Source: Leptodactylus fallax (Eukaryota > Chordata > Amphibia > Anura > Leptodactylidae). From it: a DNA stretch of 64,000 bases. Both the position numbers and the translations under genes were made by a program. This document shows, in pieces, positions 38,362-49,297 of this stretch; position 1 is the stretch's first letter; each line of letters starts with the position of its first letter. Location of the stretch: the NCBI GenBank assembly GCA_947044405.1, contig CAMRHE010000018.1, positions 3,162,001 to 3,226,000 on the forward strand, written 5' to 3'. The notes below the pieces were generated by a model that did no database searches, was not told the origin of the DNA, and saw only the letters and a program-made list of their open reading frames with translations.

Positions 38362-40466
38362 TTAACCCTTTCCCTTCCAGCCACGTATATATACGTCCTC
38401 TCAGGGTGGCACTTTTGTAGCCGAGGACGTATCTAATACGTCCTTACTACTAATGCCGATATCTCAGGATTGGTTAGGGCTATGAAGATGATTTTACAGA
38501 TCCTGAGCGATTCACTGTTGAAAATGCTATTCGGCATTGAGATCCCATTGCAGATCTCAATTCCCGACAGCGTTTTTAACAGCGATTCGCTCTGAATCAT
38601 GAAGATCTTGAGATCATTTTAAAGATGAGATTATCATCTTTAAAATGAATCCAAAATCATCTTCATAGCCCTAACCAATCCTGAGCTATAGGGCTCTAAA
38701 GTGTGTCTCCCCCCCCCCCCTTTCTCAGGTAGCATCTTAAGAACTGCGGTAGGAGGGGGAGGGGGGGAGGAGCAGTCCTGCAGACAGCACAGTGATGATT
38801 CATCATCATCATCATCATCTGTGCATAACCTGTATGTGACCCCAGTGGGGGGGGGGAGTAGCATGGACTTCTGTCCATGTTATCTCCTCTCCCATCAATC
38901 AGAGAGCATACTGTACTTTTGCTCTCTGATTGTCACGTAGAGGGTTAATGTAATACCCCTCTGAGCCTTATTAGAGGGGTATTCTTATATAATACCCCTC
39001 TGAACATAACCAGGAAGTTTTATTGATCGCTGTGACCCAGATGTTTACCATTGTCCAGGTCGCAGCGCCAAAAGAGTTACTTCAAACACTTACACAACAC
39101 ATGCACAAAGTCATCAATAAAGTTTACATTTCACCCTGTCCATACCTGATCTTTCTAGAGTAAAATACGCCGAACGCCTCTCTAGCGATATCTGTTACAC
39201 GCTAAAATAATAGCAATAACGATTATCTCTAGAGATGAACGTATAAATTGCTACAATTTTTATAGGGGGATATAAAATTATATTTTTATGTAAACTCCTA
39301 TTTAATTTGCATGCACAAAATTGGTTGGCGCATTTCTGCGATTATGGCGTTTCTTTAACACCTGCACCTGTAAATATATATTATATATATTATTGTTTAT
39401 TTATATAGCACCATTAATTCCATGGTGCGTTACATTTGAACATATACATATACAGTACAGACCAAAAGTTTGGATACACCTTCTCATTCCAAGAGTTTTC
39501 TGTATTTTCATGACTATAAAAATTGTAGATTCACACTGAAGGCATCAAAACTATGAATTAACACATGTGGAATTATATACTTAACAAAAAAGTGTGAAAC
39601 AACTGAAAATATGTCTTATATTCTAGGTTCTTCAAAGTAGCTACCTTTTGCTTTGATTACTGCTTTGCACACTCTTGGCATTCTCTTGATGAGCTTCAAC
39701 ACTGTATTAGTGTTTTTGAGAGTACGAGCTCTTGTTGTAACTGATGTTTGCAGTATATATAAAGTGTACACCTTGATCTTTTATTTTAAATGTATTTTGT
39801 GTGCGAATGTAAGATTGAATAGGAGTTTTAGGTGCAAATATGTGTTTTAGTGCATTTTTTTCAAAAAAATATTTGTTTGTCACAAAGTTACATGAAGGTG
39901 GACGTGGCTATTGATAATCCATTGAGACACATATAATCTTCAGGTTGTCTACTTTCAAAAAAATATATAGGATTTAGTGGTTCACTTGTTTTCCATGATG
40001 TGTAATCCCTAAATTTTATAGGATACTTTAACATTTCCAGCTTCAAAGCAGATTTTTGTTCCTTCCAGTTCTAGTGATTTTCTGAAGACCTGTGCATGCA
40101 GGTGTAGGCCTTAGTGATATGAATGAACTCTGCACATGTTGATCTCTTATTTTTAGGAGGATTGGTGCATATAACTTTTTTGTTTGGTTTCCACTTTTAG
40201 CAACTAATATACATTTATTTGCATTTTTTTTTTTTTTTATAAAACATTCACTTTAAATCAAAATTGCATGTAGGTGCCTGTTCGCATACAGTGCCAAGTG
40301 GCATTCTGACAATGCTGCAGGTGTCTACTTTAAGAAAATATATAGGTATGGGGGTTTTTTTTTATGTTGTAATCTAGGCTTTATTTGTCCATCTCAAAAC
40401 TGAGAAAATTGCTCCAGTTACCGGAGGTGCAAAATTTCTGGAGATCCCTGGCAGTGAAAGGGTTAA
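38362..40466. mobile_element. piggyBac-like TTAACCCTTTC element in MMAA intron 4
   Basis: The left end TTAACCCTTTCCCTTCCAG and right end (reversed) TTAACCCTTTCACTGCCAGG are inverted and flanked by TTAA (38362-38365, 40463-40466). An inner inverted pair lies at about 38463-38498 and 38652-38690 (CAGGATTGGTTAGGGC and its complement). There is no transposase. A GC-rich stretch with CAT repeats (38790-38820) and a Tc1 end at 39453 lie within. Confidence 0.65.
39453..39705 (+). mobile_element. Left end of a Tc1 element (ACAGACCAAAAGTTTGG family)
   Basis: It begins CAGTACAGACCAAAAGTTTG next to TA and continues with sequence typical of the Tc1 family shared by teleosts and lampreys (ATTTTCATGACTATAAAAAT; GCACACTCTTGGCATTCTCT). 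It stops at about 39705, before the transposase frame. Identification is from memory of that family. Confidence 0.7.
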
Positions 40467-40497
40467 ACGAGGTGTTTTTCAAGACTTACCATTTCTT

Positions 40498-40851
40498 TTA
40501 AAGGGCTTGTTCCAAAATAACAACTTATCACTTATCCTGTAAATAAGTGATACGTTTTTGATTGCTGGGGCCCCAAAATTGGAAGCCCCACCGATCACAA
40601 GAATGTAAGATTTGTGTGCCCCATCTGAATCGAGCAATGGTAATGAGTGCACATGGTTCATGAGACTGATGGAGATAGCCAGGTACTGTGCTCGACTATC
40701 TTATTCAGTCTGATAGATTTTGACTGGAGCAGCAGCGCATGTGCATTAGTGTGGCTTCATTACCTACAGGGCCCTTGTTCTCATGATTGGTGGAGGCCCC
40801 AATGATCATACACTACTGAAGATTGATGTTATTGTGGGCTAACCCTTTTAA
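40498..40851. mobile_element. T2-type MITE in MMAA intron 4
   Basis: TTAAAGGGCTTGTTCC on the left and GGGCTAACCCTTTTAA on the right are inverted and both end in TTAA. Inside are CTTATCCTGTAAATAAGTGA and a mirrored GGGGCCCC/GGAGGCCCC pair. Confidence 0.6.
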
Positions 40852-40964
40852 GCCACAGCATGCCATATATAAGTTTGGTGGTGATTATTAACAGTTTTAC
40901 AACTGCCACTATTAAACCTAAATAAATTTATAATAATAAAAAAAAATCAAACAAAAAAAACGAA

Positions 40965-41869
40965 GGGATGGTCCAGGATAAATCAAGTCCCCCATGCCCC
41001 CCTCCAGCTTTCTAATGTATCTTTTTTTTTTTCAATATTGTATTGTTTTTCAGTAATATGTAGGTCATGTGACCTACATATATTAAATTTTTTTGCCTTT
41101 CCGCTGACATAACGAGTCCTCTGTCTAATCAATATCCTGCCCCATTACATCAATGTAAAGGACTCAACCCCCCCCCCCCATATTACTCAACATTTCCTCT
41201 TGATCCGGACCCGACGCGCCATCCTGGGAAGGCCGCCTCCTCTTCTTTGCGTGCGCCAACCCCCACGCATGCGCAATAGTATGCCGGAACGCTGGCATAC
41301 ACAGCGTGGTGGGAAGCCAGAACATAACAATTACCTGCTTCTTTTGCTTTCGGTCCGGAGCGGAGCCGTGACGTCACTTTTGGAAGTGATGGTGCGCCGG
41401 CTCCAGGAAGCTCGCCTCCTTCACTACGTGTGCCGGCATAGTGGAATGCTAGTTTGTGAAAGAGGAGGAGATGCCAGCTCTATTGCGCAGGCGCAATAGA
41501 TAACAGACGATCCGGACAGGAAGACAGGTAAGTATGATGGTATGGGGCGGTGGGCAGAGTTAGTTAGTTCGGAAGGGGAAGTAGTGGGCGGGCTAAGCTA
41601 GGGAGATAGGGAGGGGGTGTGAGGGAGATAGGGAGGGGGTGTGAGGGAGGGGGGAGGTAGTGTGAGTGAGCAATGCATCTTGGTAGTTGTAGGATAAAAG
41701 AACAGGAGGCTACACCATGTAAACATACAGAGGATGCCAGGAGCTCCCAGAGAAACTCAGAAATCACTCAAAACACACTAAAGGTATTTGGGTGCACTTA
41801 TTAACCCATTAATAGCACTAACAGACCTTTTTTTTTTTGCCCAGAAAACCCCTTTAAGTCTACAACTAA
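40965..41869. mobile_element. Probable T2-type element, GC-rich core, MMAA intron 4
   Basis: The right end AGAAAACCCCTTTAA is T2-like; the left end near AAGGGATGGTCCAGG is weaker. The core has mirrored TGCGCAATAG / CTATTGCGCAGGCGCAATAG and AGGAGGCG blocks, and a short GGGAGGGGGTGTGAGGGAGATA tandem repeat (41605-41665). It could be mistaken for a CpG promoter. Confidence 0.45.
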
Positions 41870-41891
41870 AAATCTAGACTCTCCTGCTTTA

Positions 41892-42110
41892 CGCTAAGGC
41901 CCTACATTGCGGAACTGCAGCTTTTTTGTTGCAGATTGTGTTGTGGCTTTTTTAGCCAAAGCCAAGAATGGCTACAAAAGGAATGGGAAATATATAGGAA
42001 GCTCTTATACTTCTGGCTTCTGCTCAGTCCACTCCTGACTTTGTCTCAAAAAACCTCAGCAAAATGTGCAACAAAAAAAAGCTGTGTCTCCGCAATGTGG
42101 CGCTTTAGCC
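41892..42110. mobile_element. Harbinger-like MITE, short copy
   Basis: CGCTAAGGCCCTACATTGCG ... CGCAATGTGGCGCTTTAGCC, flanked by TTA at 41889-41891 and 42111-42113. The right TTA is shared with the next copy. Confidence 0.7.
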
Positions 42111-42113
42111 TTA

Positions 42114-42423
42114 GGCTAGGGCCCCACGTAGCAAGCACAGCCAAAAAACTTTTTTTTTTTTTTGTGCAGCGCTTGTTCGCAGAAAGTCCGCAGAGTTTTC
42201 CTCTGTGGACTTTGTGTCCCTATTATACATATATGGAAAACCCCAGCATTTCCGTATGTATAATTAACATGCTGCGATTTACAAAAACGCGGCTGTTTTT
42301 GAGATCGCAGCATTTCCGGTGCAGATTTTTTTTCTGCAATGTGTGAATGGGATTAGCCAGAATCCCCTCCACTTTGTAGGTACTGTAAATTGCCAAGTCA
42401 CTACGTTTTCGCAAGGTGGGGCC
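42114..42423. mobile_element. Harbinger-like MITE, full copy
   Basis: GGCTAGGGCCCCACGTAGC ... CGCAAGGTGGGGCC, flanked by TTA at 42111-42113 and 42424-42426. It has the same inner blocks as 3224-3566 (GCAGAGTTTTCCTCTG, ATTATACATATATGG). Confidence 0.75.
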
Positions 42424-42641
42424 TTAATCTTTTTCACCACCAGCCCCTTCTCCATTCCAGCAACATTCATCACATACAAGCATATGTATATAGTAGTTAC
42501 ATTTGTAATATGACTGCTATTGTGTATACTGATCCTTTTACTTAACCCTTTTACTTTATGCTCTCTGCTTCTCCAAGACCATTTTCCTATGTACCCTGTA
42601 CACAAAGCAAGGATCTTGATATTTGTTGTATCATCCTACAG

Positions 42642-42727
42642 GAGTGGGGCAGTCAGAGTTTGCAGTGGCTGACATGGTTGACATGTTTGTTTTGTTGCTG
42701 CCACCAGCAGGAGGCGACGAGTTGCAG
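42642..42727 (+). CDS. MMAA: MMAA exon 5: G3 motif and strand
   Basis: Residues 234-262 read [19 protein letters not shown], then [10 protein letters not shown]. This completes switch II (ETVGVGQSE across the junction) and continues with the strand carrying PGGGDE-like PPAGGDELQ, a conserved MeaB/MMAA feature. Acceptor cctacag, donor gtatat, phase correct on both sides. It is 86 bases, the shortest coding exon of the gene. Confidence 0.96.
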
Positions 42728-43808
42728 GTATATTATTAGTTTTTCATGTCTATGACTATGGATTAAGTAGAAAGGAGGAAGTTCTGGAGTGGTGTCTATG
42801 TTCCTTACTCTTACTAGAGAATGTGCCTCTTTTTTATTACTATGCAGGGTTTTCTATATATTACATTACCAAGAGGGGAAAAAAAAAAAGAACATATCCT
42901 GTAGCGATGTTGTTAATCTGCATCGGTTCCAATAAATTCTCTCTCTGTTGTGTCTCTTCTTTAAATATTTATCCACTCCGTTAGCCAAGGAATATAAATC
43001 AGCTGCTTTTGCTCCAGAAAGCTGACCATATGGGAGCAATCACTTAGGTTCAATGTGAGCTAGGTTCGATGACTTGTAATTTGCATTAGCGTTCACCTCT
43101 GTCTGCTTCCTGTAGTGCACAGGAAGTTTTATGTGGCATTAGTTTGGAACTGATGTTTTAAATCACTGTAAGTCACAGTCGCTGTACAAGCGAGTATGCA
43201 AATCAAGCCCACGGTTTAGACCTTCTCTGGATTATCTAGACTCCTACTTTCTCCTCTGACTTCCTGTTACAATCATGGAGGAACTGAAATGTGTGCCGCA
43301 GATTGGAACCAGGTGTTGGCTTGTTTGTATAATGTACAAAGAGAGAACATGCGTTCAGGCAAAGTACGTCCCCACTCTGTCTCCTCAGTATCAACTGGAG
43401 GAATTTTATTCGTTTTCACTGTATGTGGAACCAGTTAGTTGTAGATGTTCTATACAATGCCATGATTTCTGTTTTAATACAATCTGTATCTTGGATATCT
43501 GGGTTACAGTCCATATGGCTGCCATGATAGATCCCAGAGGCTATCACCCAGCTTTCCTGTATTGACGAGTTAGGAGATGTCTTACTGCATGTTTATATCA
43601 CTGCATTACTAGATTTGCAGTTTAAATATCCACTTTTCCACCCAACTTTCCCAGACAATATTCACTAGTTGCTTTTTTTTATCCCTGGCAAAGGGGGAGA
43701 AATTTACATTAATGGGATCAGTACACAGAATATCTACCCTCAGTTTGTAGGCATATTGTATATTGATAGATTACTATAAACTTGATATCCCAGTCTATCT
43801 TTCCTTAG

Positions 43809-43958
43809 GGCATAAAACGGGGGATAGTTGAAATGGCTGACCTAGTTACAATAACCAAGGCTGATGGAGATTTGCTTATACCTGCAAGGAAGATTCAGGC
43901 TGAGTATGTAAGTGCATTAAAGTTACTTCGGAAACGATCCAAGACTTGGAAGCCTCAG
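43809..43958 (+). CDS. MMAA: MMAA exon 6: G4 (base-recognition) motif
   Basis: Residues 263-312 read [20 protein letters not shown], then [20 protein letters not shown] and [14 protein letters not shown] corresponds to the NKxD guanine-specificity motif (TKSD in human MMAA from memory). Acceptor ttccttag, donor gtaagc, both phase 0. No disruption. Confidence 0.96.
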
Positions 43959-44551
43959 GTAAGCATGATAGTGGGAAAATCGAGATCGATACAGTGGTTG
44001 AACTAAATAACCTGAACATGGCTGTTTTTACATAGTCAAGTGTAACTCTTCCTGACATCACTAGTAATGCCCCTTTTATCTCAGTCACATAGCTTATATC
44101 GCTGTTGATAAATGTTATCATTTGTGCAGTTTTAAAAACCTGTTTATTTCTTTTATGGGTGTGATATTTCAGACCTGACTAGAGTTTCTGATGTAATAGT
44201 AGGGGCGTCACTAATATGCTGTTAGCTGGCACTTTGCGCCTCACATTATCACGTGACTAGCACCTTACACAGGCTTTACTTCTGAAATGCTAGCATCCAC
44301 CCCCTTGTGGATTGTAGGTGTGTGAGTGGTTGCATTATCAGCATTCTGCTCCTCTGCTGTTTTTACCATACACTATAAAATAGGGTCCTGCAGAAAACGT
44401 GCAATAAAAAACAAGCATTGCAAAACTGCTTTGCTTTATAATAATATGAGTCACAGATTGATAACTTTGATAGTCAAACAGGATACTTTAGACATTGTCA
44501 ACCACTGTCCCATATAGGGCTCATGAACTACATTCCCTATCAGTATTTCTT

Positions 44552-44667
44552 AGGAGTCTGGGGAGGAAACCAGAGTACCCGGAGGAAACGCACGCAAACA
44601 CGGGGAGAATATACAAACCCCTTGCAGATGTTATGCTTTGTTGGATTCAAACCTAGGGCTTGCATGC
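44552..44667. repeat. Fragment of a widespread vertebrate repeat
   Basis: GAGGAAACCAGAGTACCCGG and GAAACGCACGCAAACACGGG, then ACAAACCCCTTGCAGATGTT, match a stretch I know from many fish and amphibian genomic repeats. It is a short relic in MMAA intron 6; superfamily not assigned. Confidence 0.5.
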
Positions 44668-44790
44668 TGTGGACCTTTCTATACATAAGTTGCAATTTTA
44701 GTGTTAGGGAACTTTGAACTTTCTAGCACTACAGAATCATTCCTTATTCCTGATCAACTTTACTCATTACTGAAATGCTTTCTATGCCAG

Positions 44791-45078
44791 GTTCTACGTA
44801 TTTCTGCTAAGACTGGAGAAGGCATTCCAGAGCTGTGGAAGAAGATGACAGAGTTTCATAACACCATGCTCACCAGTGGGGAACTTCTCACCAGACGCAG
44901 GAGTCAACAGAAAGTCTGGATGTGGAGTCTTATTCAAGAAAATATTCTTTTGCACTTTAGGAACCATCCTGCAGTTAAGGACCAGATACCTCTCCTGGAG
45001 AAGCAGGTCCTCGCTGGTGTCTTGTCCCCAGGTCATGCAGCAGACATATTACTCAAAGCATTTTCTGAAAGCAGCTGA
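44791..45078 (+). CDS. MMAA: MMAA exon 7: C-terminal dimerisation helices, stop
   Basis: Residues 313-407 read [20 protein letters not shown], then the helical tail with [39 protein letters not shown] and [20 protein letters not shown], ending SS*. In MeaB-type proteins this arm forms the dimer. SAKTGEG resembles the G5 position. Acceptor ctatgccag, phase 0. The assembled protein (407 residues) is near the human length of 418 and has no internal stop. Confidence 0.97.
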   Translation, partial: VLRISAKTGEGIPELWKKMTEFHNTMLTSGELLTRRRSQQKVWMWSLIQENILLHFRNHPAVKDQIPLLEKQVLAGVLSPGHAADILLKAFSESS

Positions 45079-45099
45079 AATATTGGATACGTCTATGTA

Positions 45100-45105
45100 A
45101 ATAAA
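45100..45105 (+). promoter_or_regulatory. MMAA: MMAA poly(A) signal AATAAA
   Basis: A canonical hexamer 21 bases after the stop codon, so the 3' UTR would be unusually short if this signal is used. Further A/T-rich alternatives occur to about 45250. Confidence 0.6.
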
Positions 45106-45306
45106 GTGATCAAATTATCATTCCTGAATGCTAAATATTCAGAATCAATGCATTCTCGGAAGATCATTTTGAAAAAGTGTACATTATTAATGTTTTTTAT
45201 GAAAACAAATGCCTAAATTCATGTATTTTAATTTAAAGTAAAATTAATGATACATTTACATAATGCCTCTGGTGTCCGTTCAGACTTATTAGACTCACCA
45301 CTATTA

Positions 45307-45650
45307 GGCTAAGACTCCACATTACAGAAACACAGCGTTTTTACTGTAGCTGAAACGTACCCGAAAGAAAATGGTGCACTTTACAGTACCAGCAAAAGTG
45401 AATGAGATTCTGGCTAATCCCATCCATACATTGCGGGGGAAAAAAACCCTGCAGAAAAGCTGCATTTTCAAAAACACACGTGTTTATGAAAAACGCAGCT
45501 TGTCAATTTTACCTGCGAAAACACTTGCATTTTCCCTATAGTTATAAGAGAAACACAATGAAAAACGCTGTGGAAAAAAAACCTGATGAGTTTCCCCTAC
45601 ATTTTCTTTCTGCAGTATTTCTTAGCTGCATTCCGCAAAGTGGGAGTTTC
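45307..45650. mobile_element. Harbinger-like MITE downstream of MMAA
   Basis: It begins after TTA (45304-45306) with GGCTAAGACTCCACATTAC and carries the family's TTTTCCCTATA and CGCAAAGTGGG blocks. The right terminus is degraded. Confidence 0.55.
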
Positions 45651-45994
45651 TAGGACTTGAATATTGATAACATTTCTCAGTTTTAGGCTGTGATCAAGGA
45701 TGTGGATTGAGCAGAAGGTAAAAGTACTTCTAGATATTTCCCATTCCTTTTGTAGGGATTCTTGGCTTTGGCTCAAAAAACTGTATAAAAAAAAATGTGG
45801 AAACGCTGCTTTGTTTTTGCTTTTGTTTTTTGAGCCAAACCTAGTAGTGACTACAGAAGGAATGGGAAATATATAGAAAGCTCTTATACTTCTCTTTTCT
45901 GCTCAATAGACTCCTGGCTTTGGCTAAAAAAAAACGCAGCAAAATCTACAACAACAAAAAAGCAGCATTTCTGCAACATGGGGCCTCAGCCTAA

Positions 45995-46185
45995 GGCTAA
46001 GGCCCCATGTAGGAAGCCACAGCTAAAAAGCTCTGCGGAAAAGACCGTGGCTGAAACGCATCACAGTTTTTTTCCGTTGCGCTTTTTACCTATAATGGAA
46101 AACTCTGATGAACCCTGCTGGAATTGCAGGTATTGTAAAACTCCGCAGCCAACCCACTGCATTTTTGCAACATGGGGCTTCAGCC
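45995..46185. mobile_element. Harbinger-like MITE in a chain (unit 2)
   Basis: GGCTAAGGCCCCATGTAGG ... CAACATGGGGCTTCAGCC, with TAA at 45992-45994 and 46186-46188, each shared with the neighbouring unit. The unit on the left ends at 45991 (GGGGCCTCAGCC); its start is unclear, about 45670. Confidence 0.65.
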
Positions 46186-46188
46186 TAA

Positions 46189-46466
46189 GGCCGGGGCCCC
46201 CACGTGGCTCAAACCTCGGTGGGAACGCCGCAGCAAAAAATGCTGTGTTTTACAGTCACTGCAAAGCAGATGGGATTCCAACCTCGCTGAGGTTTTGGAA
46301 GTCGCAACATGTAAATTATACCTACGGATATGGTGGCGTTTTCTCTATAGGTATACTGGAAGCAGAAAGTCTGCAGAGGAAACCTCTGTGGACTTTGTGA
46401 AAAGTTCTGCGGGAAAATCAGCGTTGTTGCGTAGTGCTTTTTTGCTGTGGCCCGCTACGTGGAGCC
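46189..46466. mobile_element. Harbinger-like MITE in a chain (unit 3)
   Basis: GGCCGGGGCCCCCACGTGGC ... CCGCTACGTGGAGCC, flanked by TAA (46186-46188) and TTA (46467-46469). A T2 MITE follows 5 bases later. Confidence 0.65.
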
Positions 46467-46471
46467 TTAGT

Positions 46472-46683
46472 CTAAAGGGGTTTTCCAGCCCTAAATCGAG
46501 GTTTCATACTGATTGCTTGAATAGGAACTGTGCTGCACGTGTGCCCTTTCCACCAGCAGCTTCTGGCACCTGGAGTCTGCTGCAACACCTTCATGTGTGT
46601 GGGGTCCAGGCGTCGGACCCCCACAGATCACATTCTGATGATTTTATCCTGTGTATAGATTTGGGGCCGGAAACCCCCTTTAA
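46472..46683. mobile_element. T2-type MITE
   Basis: CTAAAGGGGTTTTCCAGCCC ... GGGGCCGGAAACCCCCTTTAA. The left TTAA is mutated to CTAA. This is the third place where a T2 MITE adjoins a Harbinger-like MITE. Confidence 0.65.
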
Positions 46684-47017
46684 GTGTAATATGAGGAAAT
46701 AAGAGTACATGTACTCTGGAAATTCATTGTAGGGGGTGGGAATTCACACGGCAACATATTTATTTCTTACAAAAGTGTGCCGTCATACTAATCTGCATGT
46801 CCCATACAAAATATTGTGACCATATTCTCTGTGTTTATGGAAGTTTAGTCTGTAAAACTATGCAGTCCCCACAGTGCTATGTTCCCATTGACACGGTATT
46901 CTTGGCCACCCTTTCTTACTTTTGCTAGCTTTGCACAAGTTATATATTTTAGGATTTTCCTTAGATGTGAGAAAAGTTCACAAAGTTGGCACAAACTTGA
47001 TGTGAAGTGAGGGCAGC

Positions 47018-47067
<50 letters not shown>
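47018..47067. repeat. (TA)n microsatellite
   Basis: Perfect AT dinucleotide tract of about 50 bases. Confidence 0.95.
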
Positions 47068-47069
<2 letters not shown>

Positions 47070-47746
47070 TACTTTAGAGGAGACATTATTTTTATTATTT
47101 TTTTACCTGTGGTAGAGCAGTCATGCTTGGATGCAACTATAATAAAATTCTCACCTGTTGCATTTCACACTTGTGTACACAAGAATATTCACACCCAGCA
47201 AGTCATTCCACCCTAAACATGCCAATTTCACCTCACGTTGTATTATTATTATTATACTGCCAACACAAATGACTGTCACATGCAAACAAAGCCAAATTAA
47301 AAGTCAATACGACCACGTCTTGCAGGTTATACCAGATTTCTCAAAAGTACTGTACTTTTATAGAACAACCTGTGCATATATATATAGATTTCTATAGACC
47401 TTATTCAGATATGAGAGTTACAAAAATCTATGCAACAAAACTGTTATGTGAATTTACCCAAACAAGATTAGAATTGTGGAATAGTTTTATAAAGCACTTA
47501 CCCTATATTCACATGACTGTGAATATCGGGCATGTGACTTCCGTTCCTTTAACGTCATGTGAATTGGAGTTATTCACATGAACAACTTAACTGTCAGTTT
47601 CCACAGACCGATAAAAAATGGAACATGTCCTATTTTTTGTCTGTTTTTCTAAATCCCTCAATACACTCAAATGTATAAGGGATCCATGAAACCTGATTCC
47701 CCATAACTGCTGTGTAAAATGTATTATTGCAAACCACAATAGATTA

Positions 47747-49295
47747 CACTGTGTGCAGAATTATTGGGCAAGTTGTATTTGAGATGATTATTTTTATTAC
47801 TGAACAACAACTATGTTCTCAATCAACCCAAAAGACTCATAAATATCAAAGCTTAATATTTTTGGACGTTGGAGTAGGTTTTTTTACATTTGGCTATCTT
47901 AGGAGGATATCTGTTTGTGCAGGTAACTATTACTGTGCAGAATTATTAGGCAACTTAATAAAAACCAAATATATACCCATCTCACTTTTTTATTTTCACC
48001 AGGTAAACCAATATAACAAAAAATTTAGAAATAAACATTTCTGAGATTCAAAAACAAATCAGTGACCAACATAGCCACCTTTATTTACGATGCCACTCAG
48101 AAGCCTTCCGTCCATAGATTCTGTCAGTTGCTTGATCTGTTTACGATCAACATTGCATGCAGCAGCCACCACAGCCTCCCAGACACTGTTCAGAGAGGTG
48201 TACTGTTTTCCCCTCCCTGTAGATCTCACATTTTATGAGGGACCACAGGTTCTCTATGGGGTTCAGATCAGGTGAACAAGGGGGCCATGTCATTATTTTT
48301 TTCTTCTTTTAGACCTTTACTGGCCAGCCACGCTGTGGAGTATTTGGATGCATGTGATGTAGCATTGTCCTGCATGAAAATCATGTTTTTCTTGAACGAT
48401 ACCGACTTCTTCCTGTACCACTGCTTGAAGAAGGTGTCTTCCAGAAACTGGCAGTAGGTCTGGGAGTTTAGCTTCACTCCATCCTCCACCCGAAAAAGTC
48501 CCACAAGTTCATCTTTGATGATACCAGCCCATACCAGTACCCCACCTCCACCTTGCTGGCGTCTGAGTCGGAGTGGAGCTCTCTGCCCTTTACTGATCCA
48601 GCCTCGGGCCCATCCATCTGGCCCATCAAGAGTCACTCTCATTTCATCAGTCCATAAAACCTTTGAAAAATCAGTCTTAAGATATTTCTTGCCCCAGTCT
48701 TGACGTTTTTTCTTATGTTTCTTGTTCAAAGGTGGTCGTTTTTCAGCCTTCCTTACCTTGGCCATGTCCCTGAGTATCGCACACTTTGTGCTTTTTGATA
48801 CTCCAGTAACGTTGCAGCTCTGAAATATGGCTAAGCTGGTGGCTAATGGCATCTTGGCAGCTTCGCGCTTGATTTTCCTCAATTCATTAGCAGTTATTTT
48901 GCGCCTTTTTTTTTCAACACGCTTCTTGTGACCCTGTTGGCTATTTGCCATGAAACGCTTGATTGTTCGGTGATCACGCTTCAAAAGTTTGCCAATTTCA
49001 AGACTGATGCATACCTCTGCAAGACATCTCACAATTTTTAACTTTTGAGAGTCCATCAAATCTCTCTTCTGACCCATTTTGCCAAAGGAAAGGAAGTTGC
49101 CTAATAATTAAGCACACCTTATATAGGGTATTGATGTCATTAGACCACACCCCTCCTCATTACAGACATGCGCATCACCAGATTTACTTAATTGGTAGTT
49201 GGCTTTCAAGCTTATACAGCTTGGAATAGGACAACATGTATAAAAAGGATGATGTGATCAAAATACTCATTTGCCTAATAATTCTGCACACAGTG
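47747..49295 (-). mobile_element. Tc1-type transposon, family E1, both ends and TA duplication
   Basis: The ends are CACTGTGTGCAGAATTATT and its complement, with TA at 47745-47746 and 49296-49297. Inner direct copies of the motif (GTGCAGAATTATTAGGCAAC at about 47935-47955; the complement of TTAATTATTAGGCAAC at about 49088-49110) give the IR/DR layout known from Sleeping Beauty-type elements. The length is 1549 bases and it contains a transposase pseudogene on minus. Confidence 0.92.
48059..49077 (-). pseudogene. Tc1 transposase, two frameshifts (DD34E type)
   Basis: The protein would bind the inverted repeats and cut and paste at TA. The ATG at 49077 begins MGQKRDLMDSQKLKIVRCLA, a paired-type helix-turn-helix, followed by a basic linker and the catalytic domain. 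The first Asp is in VLWTDEMRVTLDGPDGWARG; the second is in IFMQDNATSHA. The frame then stops at 48268. The motif WPPCSPDLNPIENLW with the catalytic Glu lies in another frame (about 48240-48295), so a one-base change in an A-run near 48295-48302 separates it. A second shift near 48205-48215 restores NSVWEAVVAAACNVDRKQ, and the tail ends at a TGA at 48059. Apart from two indels the 340-codon gene is clean. Confidence 0.9.
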
Positions 49296-49297
49296 TA

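Noticed and set aside
41180..41540. CpG-rich promoter within an MMAA intron
   Set aside because: The GC-rich stretch is arranged as mirrored blocks within a T2-type element (right end AGAAAACCCCTTTAA); no exon follows.
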